Under the pieces are notes generated by a model that was not told the DNA's origin, ran no database searches, and saw only the letters and a list, made by a program, of their open reading frames with translations. This document shows, in pieces, positions 7,518-14,202 of a stretch of 64,000 nt of DNA. The stretch is from Deltaproteobacteria bacterium (GTDB taxonomy: Bacteria; Myxococcota_A; UBA9160; UBA6930), in NCBI GenBank assembly GCA_029261815.1, contig JAJDAQ010000070.1, positions 21,902-85,901 on the forward strand, read 5' to 3'. Both the position numbers and the translations under genes were made by a program. The number at the start of each line of letters is the position of its first letter. Position 1 is the first letter of the stretch.

Positions 7518-8449
7518 GTTCGAACGGCGATGACGAAGACGTGACCTCGGCCGGCGTTCCCTGGTCGGAGATTCCGGTATGGGCCCGACGGGACGCGGAA
7601 TGGGCAGACGGCGTCCTGTACGACGGTTTGCCGCAGCTTCCAAGCGTCACCGAGGTGCCCTTTCCTCAGGCGCTGCTTGACCTACCCGACTCGCATCCGG
7701 ACCGGCCCACAGGAACCAAGGCGATGATCGACGCAACCGGTGCACGCGCTGCCCTCGCTTCAGCTCGACCGGGGTCATGGGTCATCAGTCCACGAACGGT
7801 GACCAAGTGGGCGAAGTGGCCCGGAGGTGAAATCGGTTGGGTGCCGGCGGACACCACGCTCCCGGACTCGCTACGAATCGGCGACTGCGAAGCTGATGTC
7901 CGAGAGAAGAACGCGGCCGATCGGTTGTTGGCCCAAGCTGGCGCGCGACCGGTCGCATACCAAGAGGTCGAGGACGAAGATCCAGAGGAAGCCCAGCTGC
8001 GCCGAATCGACCAACTGGTCGCGAACGCGCATGGCGACCCAGATTGCCCGAAGGTGGCAGTCTCACTCCTCGCCGACGACACCTACGGGGAGTCCACACT
8101 CGCGATGTACGGCCTCGGCGAGGACGACATGATTGACACCTACGTCTTTGTTGACGCGACGTGGGGCGACGTGCTTGATGCCCTGGCGGACCCCGAGGAA
8201 GCGGATGGAGACCGGACGGACTTGATTCACGATCACCTGGTCAGCCTCACGTGGGATGCGCCTCAAGAGGATTGGTATCGCCTTACTGACTCGGGTGGTC
8301 GCATCGCATTCATTACTCGGACACGTGCTGACTTCGGCAAATGCTCTGGTGTGGAGGGGCCGTTCACGGAATTTCCCACGCGAGGCACGGTTGTCTCACC
8401 CGAGGCCCGCGATGGCGACCGCAACGGCATGGCTTGGCTCGTGGAATAG
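7514..8449 (+). CDS. acidic protein of unknown function, 311 aa
   Basis: This gene is translationally coupled to the preceding small gene by an ATGA overlap. The product is strongly acidic, with long D/E runs (MSSNGDDEDV; VEDEDPEEAQLRRIDQLVANAHGDPDCP) and a C-terminal half rich in aromatic and acidic residues (MIDTYVFVDATWGDVLDALADPEEADGD). No signal peptide, membrane segment or known motif is visible. Acidic, family-less proteins in islands are often anti-restriction (DNA-mimic), anti-defence or defence proteins; here that is only a guess from composition and position. Confidence 0.6.
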   Translation: MSSNGDDEDVTSAGVPWSEIPVWARRDAEWADGVLYDGLPQLPSVTEVPFPQALLDLPDSHPDRPTGTKAMIDATGARAALASARPGSWVISPRTVTKWAKWPGGEIGWVPADTTLPDSLRIGDCEADVREKNAADRLLAQAGARPVAYQEVEDEDPEEAQLRRIDQLVANAHGDPDCPKVAVSLLADDTYGESTLAMYGLGEDDMIDTYVFVDATWGDVLDALADPEEADGDRTDLIHDHLVSLTWDAPQEDWYRLTDSGGRIAFITRTRADFGKCSGVEGPFTEFPTRGTVVSPEARDGDRNGMAWLVE

Positions 8450-8536
8450 AACTCTGGCGCGGCTTGGCCCACCATGCACCTGGCGGCCCTCCCTGGGAGG
8501 CTATGTTGGGCCGGCACTCAGGAGCGCTGCTACACG

Positions 8537-9253
8537 ATGATTCGAGAGCTATTGCAGACCCTGCGTGGGCTAGTCGATGAGTTCGCCTTCCTCGTGGATT
8601 CGTTCTGGAACTGGCTCCTCGACGCGCAGGCATCAACGTGGATGTGGATCCTCGCAGCCTTGTCCGGCCTAGCCTTTGTGAGCGTCGTTGGTCAGGCCCT
8701 CGATGAGCGATCACGGCGAAGACGGCGCGAAGGGTTGGAGGCGTCTCAGCACCCGACCACGCCGCGCTACTTGGGCGACGAAGATGGCGAAGGCGCGGAA
8801 ATCGAGCCGCGTGAACTAGGCGATGGCGATGAAAGCGAGCTTGATCGACTCGTTGCGGATCGCGAGCGCTTGGAGGAGGTGCGGGAAGATGCCGAAGCGG
8901 CGTTTGCGCTGCGTCAGCGGGAGCGCTTCGAGCAGTTCGAACCCGCTCTCCGCGAAGTCGCGTTTGAAGCCACGAAGCACGGCGTAGAGGTCGAATTCGA
9001 TGATTGTGGAGCGACGTTCCGGGTTGCCGCCAGGTACCTCCGGGTCTGGGTTCCAAACGAACGACCCTTCGGCGTCGAGCCCTTGGCCGAGGAGTTCAAG
9101 GCGGAGGCCGGCCGCGCGCGAAGGCCTCTGACCGAAACGCCGCTCCATTACACGCCTCCCGACGGCGGTTTCTTTGAGTTTCTGGCCCCAGAGGAGGCTG
9201 CGCGCACATTGCGCGCCGATCTTGCCAAGGAGATCGCACGCGATCGCCACTGA
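8537..9253 (+). CDS. single-pass membrane protein with acidic coiled coil
   Basis: I chose ATG 8537 (MIRELLQTLRGLVDEF) because AGGAG lies upstream and the alternative ATG at 8474 lacks a ribosome-binding site. The 238-residue product has one transmembrane helix at about residues 35-55 (WMWILAALSGLAFVSVVGQAL) and a basic stop-transfer (RSRRRRRE). Then comes a long charged, probably coiled-coil segment (ELDRLVADRERLEEVREDAEAAFALRQRERFEQ) and a C-terminal domain starting near VEVEFDDCGATFRVAARYLRVW. No family recognised. It is followed by about 400 nt without a convincing gene. Confidence 0.55.
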   Translation: MIRELLQTLRGLVDEFAFLVDSFWNWLLDAQASTWMWILAALSGLAFVSVVGQALDERSRRRRREGLEASQHPTTPRYLGDEDGEGAEIEPRELGDGDESELDRLVADRERLEEVREDAEAAFALRQRERFEQFEPALREVAFEATKHGVEVEFDDCGATFRVAARYLRVWVPNERPFGVEPLAEEFKAEAGRARRPLTETPLHYTPPDGGFFEFLAPEEAARTLRADLAKEIARDRH

Positions 9254-9652
9254 CCCAAGGCGAAGAAGGCGCTCCCGATGACGGGTACTTGCAGCTCTGG
9301 CCATGCACGAAGACTGCAGGGGGCCGCCCACGAAAGCACGGGCGGACGGCCCTATTCGGCCCCTGGATTAGGAACCGCCGACCGAAGCCCGGGGCTCCCG
9401 GAAGGCAACGGCACCAGATTGCACGGGGACGCACATGTGATGGCCGCGCGACCCTGGGCGTCTTCTTGCTGAATGTGATCGAGGCGATCTTCGAGATGCT
9501 GGAGGCCGCGGGCTCGGGACCGATCCCAGAAGACGGCTCGTTGGTCACCTCTGAGCAACCGAATCGGCCTCTCGCACCCGGGGCGCGACGCAATCGGGCT
9601 CTTGCTGGCGATGGCCTGGAAGGCCCCCGTCCGGCCACGCGGCGGTCGAGTC
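9254..9652. other. 399-nt gap without a convincing gene
   Basis: Only short frames with unbiased composition occur here. One frame (about 9455-9560, reading VIEAIFEMLEAAGSGPIPEDGSLV) is protein-like but has no good start. The stretch 9279-9372 is an imperfect copy of 2561-2656 near the att end. Confidence 0.4.
9279..9372 (+). repeat. imperfect ~95-bp repeat, copy B
   Basis: Direct-orientation, gapped copy of 2561-2656, sharing ATGACG, TACTT-CAGCT, GACTGCA and CCCTAT-CGGCCCCT blocks. It divides the cargo part of the element from the replication part. Just before it the sequence AGAAGGC recurs, which is also found at the anticodon-loop side of the tRNA, but seven bases is too short to be decisive. 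Confidence 0.45.
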
Positions 9653-10444
9653 ATGGCACTCGACCTCACGCGCGGTCACAAGGGCACGGTGGCCGTTCGC
9701 GGTACATTGGGATCGATCGTTCCAATAGACCGCGCGGAGATCCCTGTGCCTCGGAAGAACCCTGAACAGCGCTTCGCCAGCCCCGGCGGCGGTCTCGTTC
9801 CCGATGCCGGCTATGGGGAGCGGGTGATCCGCGACGAATTCTGGCGGATTGCGAACGAACTCTTCCCGGAGGCGTTCGACGAACTTCACTCCATCGCCGT
9901 CCCAGTGGCCCTGATCGGCCGATGGAGCCAATACTGCGCGGACCGCTGGCATGAGCCCGCCACGGACCCATCGCATATCGAGTTCGAGCAGTGCCTGGCC
10001 GAATGGTGTTGCGCGCATCGGATTGCATCGCTCATGGAAGGGGGCCGACCAAGCCCAACGTGGGTGATCGATCGGGCCCGGGAGACTCGGCTCGCATGGG
10101 CGGCCAGCCATCGGGTGGCCGGCGACGTGTCACCCGTGTTCGGCACGACCGCGAGCCGGTCCTCCGTCGATTCGCCGCCCGAGTTCGATGCGGCCGCGGA
10201 CACGAAGGCCAGCTACGAAAGGGCCACTCGGGAATTCGCGCATCTCCAGATCGAAAGTGCTCGGGCCGAGGGCTGGGAGCGCGCCCCACGGTTCACCCCC
10301 GAGCACTTGCGCTGGGTTGCGCGATGGCGTTTCGGCAATGAGAGCCCGCGGTTGATTTCGGTCAGGCTCCTGGATTCCGAAGACGCGGTAAGGACTGCGG
10401 CGGCGCGCATGGCACGCCGTCTCGACCTCCCTCCCCTCGGGTGA
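9653..10444 (+). CDS. unknown protein, 263 aa
   Basis: The likely start is ATG 9653 (MALDLTRGHKGTVAVRG). The 263-residue product is soluble, rich in tryptophan and charged residues, with helical segments FWRIANELFPEAFDELHS and RWSQYCADRWHEPATDPSHIEFEQCLAEWCCAHRIASLM in the middle, a variable linker (SRSSVDSPPEFDAAAD) and a basic C-terminus. No catalytic motif or known domain recognised. It lies between the repeat at 9279 and the replication module, whose first gene starts about 100 nt downstream. Confidence 0.5.
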   Translation: MALDLTRGHKGTVAVRGTLGSIVPIDRAEIPVPRKNPEQRFASPGGGLVPDAGYGERVIRDEFWRIANELFPEAFDELHSIAVPVALIGRWSQYCADRWHEPATDPSHIEFEQCLAEWCCAHRIASLMEGGRPSPTWVIDRARETRLAWAASHRVAGDVSPVFGTTASRSSVDSPPEFDAAADTKASYERATREFAHLQIESARAEGWERAPRFTPEHLRWVARWRFGNESPRLISVRLLDSEDAVRTAAARMARRLDLPPLG

Positions 10445-10548
10445 GACAAACCGCGCGTGGCCGTTTGTCATATTTCCGGCGACGCAGAACACGTCGAAAC
10501 TGTTCCTCAAGATCGCTGCACGACGCGGCGTTGGTCAGGGGAGCAGCT

Positions 10549-10788
10549 ATGGATCTTCCGGAGTTTCTGGATACGGACGCGGCCGCGGGTGTGCTGCGGG
10601 TTCGACCGAAGACGTTGGCGCGCTGGCGATGGGCAGCGTCTGGCCCCCCGTTTCGTCGGCATGGTGGCCGCGTCGTTTACGCCCTTCATGATCTCTTCGC
10701 GTGGAGTGAACAGCAGGTCTGCGAATCGGAGAATCGTTCCCGGACCAGTCCTCCGGCCCGTCGGGCGCGGACAGGCGAAGACCGATGA
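10549..10788 (+). CDS. HTH (AlpA/MerR-like) DNA-binding protein
   Basis: ATG 10549 follows AGGGGAG. The 79-residue product begins LPEFLDTDAAAGVLRVRPKT and continues LARWRWAASGPPFRRHGGRVVYALHDLFAWSE. This is the winged helix-turn-helix of excisionase/AlpA-type (HTH_17) proteins: 'L-t-.-EAA..L.v....L.rWR..G.gp.-f...g-.V.Y...dl..W'. Such proteins act as transcription regulators or recombination directionality factors of integrative elements. It opens the replication operon and overlaps the next start by 4 nt. Confidence 0.75.
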   Translation: MDLPEFLDTDAAAGVLRVRPKTLARWRWAASGPPFRRHGGRVVYALHDLFAWSEQQVCESENRSRTSPPARRARTGEDR

Positions 10789-11132
10789 CGAACGCCATCG
10801 ATCGACCCGATGCCCTGGCCCTGTCGAGTTCGAGCGCCAGCTCCCCCGAGAACCGCGGTCTACGGACAGCAGACGACGGCTTCCAGCCGCTGCGCACCCT
10901 GCCCTCAGGCGCGCCCGGTTCGAAACGTCGTCGGTGGGGCCGGCTCGCGGCCTGCGCGACGACTAGCTACCGCGACGCCGTCGAGCTGAAGTGCCTGGAG
11001 TGTTGCTCTTGGGAGCGCTCCGAGGCGAAGCGGTGCGACATCACGGGGTGCCCGCTCTGGGCGGTGGGGCGCCGGATCTTTGGCAGGGCCCAGAGCGCCC
11101 TTGATGCGATTGACGAGGAGGTGCTCCCGTGA
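10785..11132 (+). CDS. small zinc-binding mobile-element protein
   Basis: The 115-residue product ends with a cysteine-rich motif at about residues 70-95: VELKCLECCSWERSEAKRCD followed by ITGCPLW. The spacing C-x2-C...C-x4-CPLW is the treble-type motif of short proteins common in prophages and islands near primases. The N-terminal half is low complexity (SSSSASSPE) and probably disordered. It overlaps both neighbours by 4 nt (ATGA at 10785; GTGA at 11129), so it is translated with the primase-helicase and may assist it, although that role is inferred only from position. Confidence 0.65.
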   Translation: MTNAIDRPDALALSSSSASSPENRGLRTADDGFQPLRTLPSGAPGSKRRRWGRLAACATTSYRDAVELKCLECCSWERSEAKRCDITGCPLWAVGRRIFGRAQSALDAIDEEVLP

Positions 11133-13204
11133 GCGTTCACTCCAGCCAACGGTGGACGCGGGAGCACCCGTGTCCAATCTGCGGTGGCCACCCCACGCTC
11201 CCGAGCGGCGCGGGGCAACGGTGTCATGGTTTCAGCTCCAATGACGGGCGGTACGCACGTTGTTCACGTGAGGATGCAGCGGGCGAGATGGTCGAGGGGC
11301 CGGATGGGCTCTTCCCCCATCGGCTCGATGGTCGATGCGCCTGCGGCGGACAGCATGGCGAGGCACCCCACATGCGCTTGGACGCTTGTGCATCGACGCC
11401 ATCGGAAGACGCCGAGGCCGAGCCCTGTCGGGTCGCCGAGTACGAGTACGTGGATCGGCAACGCGACCCGATCGCCCGCAAGGTGCGGCTTGAGCCCGGT
11501 CGCGGCGGCCAGAGGAAGTACTTCTTTTGGGAAGTGCTTGATGCCGACACTGGGAACTGGCGGTCGGCCAAGGCCGGCGAAGGCAACCCGCGCGTGCTCT
11601 ACAACCTGCCGCTCCTGTCCGATGCCGATCGTATTCACGTATGCGAGGGCGAGAAGGCCGCCGACGCGCTCGTGAATGCCGGAGTGGTCGCGACATGCGC
11701 TCCGACGACCGGATGGCTGCCCGAGTACACGGATTCGATCGCCCAAGCCAGCGCGCCCGTCACGTTGTGGGTGGATCGAGACGAGGCGGGTGAGACGCAG
11801 GCTCGTAGGTCGCTCGATGCGATGCGCCAGGCGGGAGTCCAGGTCGAGGTAGTCCGTGGTCGCATTGATGAACCGCGCGCAGATGCCCACGACCATCTGC
11901 GGGAGGGTTTCGGGCCCGATGACGGTGAGCCCTTCGACCTTGACCTTGCTGTGGAACTCGCCCCCGGGAGCATCCCGATGCACCGCGCGGCTTCGTCGGG
12001 CGACCTGGTATTCACCCGCTTCTCTGATGTCGAGCCCGAGGAGGTGGAGTGGCTCTTCGCCGGATACATCCCGAAGGGAAAGATCACGATCAGCAACGGC
12101 GACCCCGAGGCCGGGAAGAGCACGACCTCGATCGACATCGCTGCCCGTGTCACGATCGGGCGATCCATGCCGGACGGGTCACCGGGCATCCTCGGAAACG
12201 TCGTGGTTATTGGAAGCGAAGACGGACTCGCGGACACCATGCTGCCACGATTCCTCGCCGCAGAAGGCGATCCGGAACGAGCAGTTCTCATCAATGGAGT
12301 ACGGACGCGCGAGGAAGGCGTCCCGACGCTCTTCGAACTGCCCGGCGACGTTTCACGCCTTGAGGAGATGATCGTCCAGGAGGGTGCCGCGCTTGTCGTC
12401 ATCGACCCGCTCACGGCATTCCTCGCCGCCGAAGTGAACGCCTACGTTGACAAGGACATCCGCCGGGCATTGACGCCCTTGGCCCAGATGGCTGAGCGGA
12501 CCGGTGTTGCGGTGCTTGTCATCCGGCACCTCAACAAGTCGGCCGGCGGGGACAACCCGTTGTACCGGGGAGCCGGATCGATCGGCATCACCGGAATCGC
12601 ACGGCAGGAACTCCTGACCGCCCGTGACCCCGAGGACGAGAACCGACGCGTTCTCGCGGTGAGCAAGGCCAGCCTTGGCCCAAAGGCCCCGTCGCTGAGC
12701 TTCCGCATCGTCCCGTTCGGCACTACCAGCCGCATCGAGTGGCTCGGCGAGGCTGGCTTTACCGCGAGGCAGCTGCTTTCCGAACCCAGTTCCACGGAGG
12801 AACGCTCGGCCAGGGACGAGGCGTCCGAGTTCGTTCGAGATGTGCTCGCGGCCGGTCCCGTGGCCGCGGCGGATGTGTTCAAGCGGGGCAAGGCCGAAGG
12901 GTTCGGTGAGAAGGCGGTCCGCGGCGCCAAGGATCGACTTGGCGTGAAGTCCAAGAAGCTCGGGTTCGAGGGCGGCTGGAAATGGATCATGCCCGAACAC
13001 ATGCCCACCGAAGATGGCGCCGGACTCAATGCTTCCGTGTCCGGGCATCTTGGGGATCTTGGGCGCCTTCAGGGAATGAACGCCGATATCGAGGGTTTGA
13101 CAAAAACGGTCGCCGGCGAAGATCCCCAAGATGCCCCCTCATCCACACACGGGCATCTTCGCGAGGGTGACGACGAAACCGAGATCGAAGAGGTGCTGCT
13201 GTGA
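11129..13204 (+). CDS. primase-helicase replication protein
   Basis: This is the element's 691-residue replication protein. Domains in order: a CPIC...RC zinc-binding primase segment (residues 15-60); a second cysteine/histidine cluster; a Toprim-like segment (VCEGEKAADALVNAGVVATCA, about 170-190, with VTLWVDRDEAGE about 210-225); then a RecA-like AAA_25 ATPase with Walker A GDPEAGKST (about 325-333) and Walker B LVVIDPLTAFL (about 420-430). A C-terminal winged-helix-like tail follows. It would prime and unwind DNA for replication of the excised element. GTG start overlaps the upstream stop by 4 nt; its stop overlaps the next GTG by 4 nt. Confidence 0.85.
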   Translation: MSVHSSQRWTREHPCPICGGHPTLPSGAGQRCHGFSSNDGRYARCSREDAAGEMVEGPDGLFPHRLDGRCACGGQHGEAPHMRLDACASTPSEDAEAEPCRVAEYEYVDRQRDPIARKVRLEPGRGGQRKYFFWEVLDADTGNWRSAKAGEGNPRVLYNLPLLSDADRIHVCEGEKAADALVNAGVVATCAPTTGWLPEYTDSIAQASAPVTLWVDRDEAGETQARRSLDAMRQAGVQVEVVRGRIDEPRADAHDHLREGFGPDDGEPFDLDLAVELAPGSIPMHRAASSGDLVFTRFSDVEPEEVEWLFAGYIPKGKITISNGDPEAGKSTTSIDIAARVTIGRSMPDGSPGILGNVVVIGSEDGLADTMLPRFLAAEGDPERAVLINGVRTREEGVPTLFELPGDVSRLEEMIVQEGAALVVIDPLTAFLAAEVNAYVDKDIRRALTPLAQMAERTGVAVLVIRHLNKSAGGDNPLYRGAGSIGITGIARQELLTARDPEDENRRVLAVSKASLGPKAPSLSFRIVPFGTTSRIEWLGEAGFTARQLLSEPSSTEERSARDEASEFVRDVLAAGPVAAADVFKRGKAEGFGEKAVRGAKDRLGVKSKKLGFEGGWKWIMPEHMPTEDGAGLNASVSGHLGDLGRLQGMNADIEGLTKTVAGEDPQDAPSSTHGHLREGDDETEIEEVLL

Positions 13205-13701
13205 GCGTCGCCGTCCTAGTCGGGCGGCTCGAAACCCGAGGCGTGAGTTTCTCGGCCGTTGATGGGCGCCTTCGTTGCCGCGCTCCCAAGGGCACGCTCT
13301 CCAGCGGCGACCTCGCCCAGCTCACCGAGCACAAGGCCGCGATTCTCAGGCTCTTGGAGCCGGAACCCGCCGATACGGCGCAGCAGCGCACGCAGCTCGC
13401 GGCCGGTGACTACTTGCCCTGTCGTGAGAGCGAGACCACGGCGGCGTACCTGAGCCGGTACGCGGCGCCCCAGTCATCGTGCGCCGCCCGTCCGATCGCC
13501 ATCGGCTCGCTCTCGGGAGCCGCACTAGTGTTACATCTCCGCCAGTCCGGCTACCGGATCTCCCTGCGCGCGGATCGTTTTTCCATCGACTTCTCGCCCG
13601 GCCTCATGGCGATGCCGATGCGGGTGTTCGATGCAGTCACCACTCGGGTGCACGAGATCCGGGAGGTACTCCAGGTCCAAGGCCAGGGCCGACCGCAATG
13701 A
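13201..13701 (+). CDS. TubC-docking-like small protein
   Basis: The N-terminal 55 residues (VLVGRLETRGVSFSAVDGRL, RCRAPKGTLSSGDLAQLTEHKAAILRLL) match the fold signature of the TubC N-terminal docking domain: 'L...GV.l...dg.L....p.g.l.......l..hK..il..L'. In phages, plasmids and islands this domain occurs as a stand-alone protein beside primase genes. The C-terminal 100 residues are unrecognised. It is encoded with 4-nt overlaps to both the primase-helicase and the next HTH gene, so it belongs to the replication operon. Confidence 0.65.
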   Translation: MSVAVLVGRLETRGVSFSAVDGRLRCRAPKGTLSSGDLAQLTEHKAAILRLLEPEPADTAQQRTQLAAGDYLPCRESETTAAYLSRYAAPQSSCAARPIAIGSLSGAALVLHLRQSGYRISLRADRFSIDFSPGLMAMPMRVFDAVTTRVHEIREVLQVQGQGRPQ

Positions 13702-13949
13702 ACGCGGAACGCGATCAGGCGATGTGGCTCGCGAATCGGCTCGCGCTCTCGATCAAGGAGACAGCCAAGGTACTCGGCATCTCGGAGGGCCATGTCCGCA
13801 AGGCCATGCCCGAGATCCCGCACCTCTACATCGGCGCGCGCGTCGTCATCCCCGTGGATGCGCTCCGCGATTGGCTGCGCGCGCAAGCTCAGGCCGAGGC
13901 AGAGACCGGGGCCCGTGTCGTCGATGACATCCTCGATTCATTGAAATAG
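13698..13949 (+). CDS. HTH excisionase-like protein
   Basis: ATG 13698 overlaps the upstream stop by 4 nt. The 83-residue product reads LALSIKETAKVLGISEGHVRKAM...LYIGARVVIPVDALRDWLRAQ, an HTH_17-type (excisionase/MerR-like) winged helix. With a RHH gene and the integrase following, a role as recombination directionality factor is likely. The element thus has two HTH_17 proteins; which one is the excisionase cannot be told from sequence. Confidence 0.75.
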   Translation: MNAERDQAMWLANRLALSIKETAKVLGISEGHVRKAMPEIPHLYIGARVVIPVDALRDWLRAQAQAEAETGARVVDDILDSLK

Positions 13950-13965
13950 AGATGGGTAATATCAA

Positions 13966-14202
13966 ATGGCTTGCGGCATCATCGACCCGGTGGCGGCACG
14001 GAAAAAGTCGAACTGGGGCGGTATGCGGCCCGGAGCCGGGAGACCCCGACGCGATCGGGAGGTTCACCGTCGCTCGGTCGATTTCGATGACGAAGACGAT
14101 CGCTTCCTGCGCGAGATCGCGGAAGAGCGGGGCGTGTCGGTCGTGCGGATCATCCGCGAGGCCGTCGCCCAGTACGTAAAGCGGCAGAGGAAGAAGCGAT
14201 GA
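13966..14202 (+). CDS. ribbon-helix-helix (CopG-type) regulator
   Basis: The 78-residue protein has a basic N-terminal arm (RPGAGRPRRDRE) and a C-terminal RHH core: a beta strand VHRRSVDFDDEDDRFL, then helices around AEERGVSVVRIIREAVAQYVKRQ. RHH dimers bind operator DNA and typically regulate integrase or copy number in such modules. Its stop overlaps the integrase start by 4 nt (ATGA at 14199), so both proteins are translationally coupled. Confidence 0.7.
   Translation: MACGIIDPVAARKKSNWGGMRPGAGRPRRDREVHRRSVDFDDEDDRFLREIAEERGVSVVRIIREAVAQYVKRQRKKR

Noticed and set aside
9289..9765. 158-codon frame overlapping the gap at 9.3-9.65 kb
   Set aside because: No plausible start, composition Arg/Gly/Pro-rich and overlap with the 9653 gene; only a short central stretch looks protein-like.
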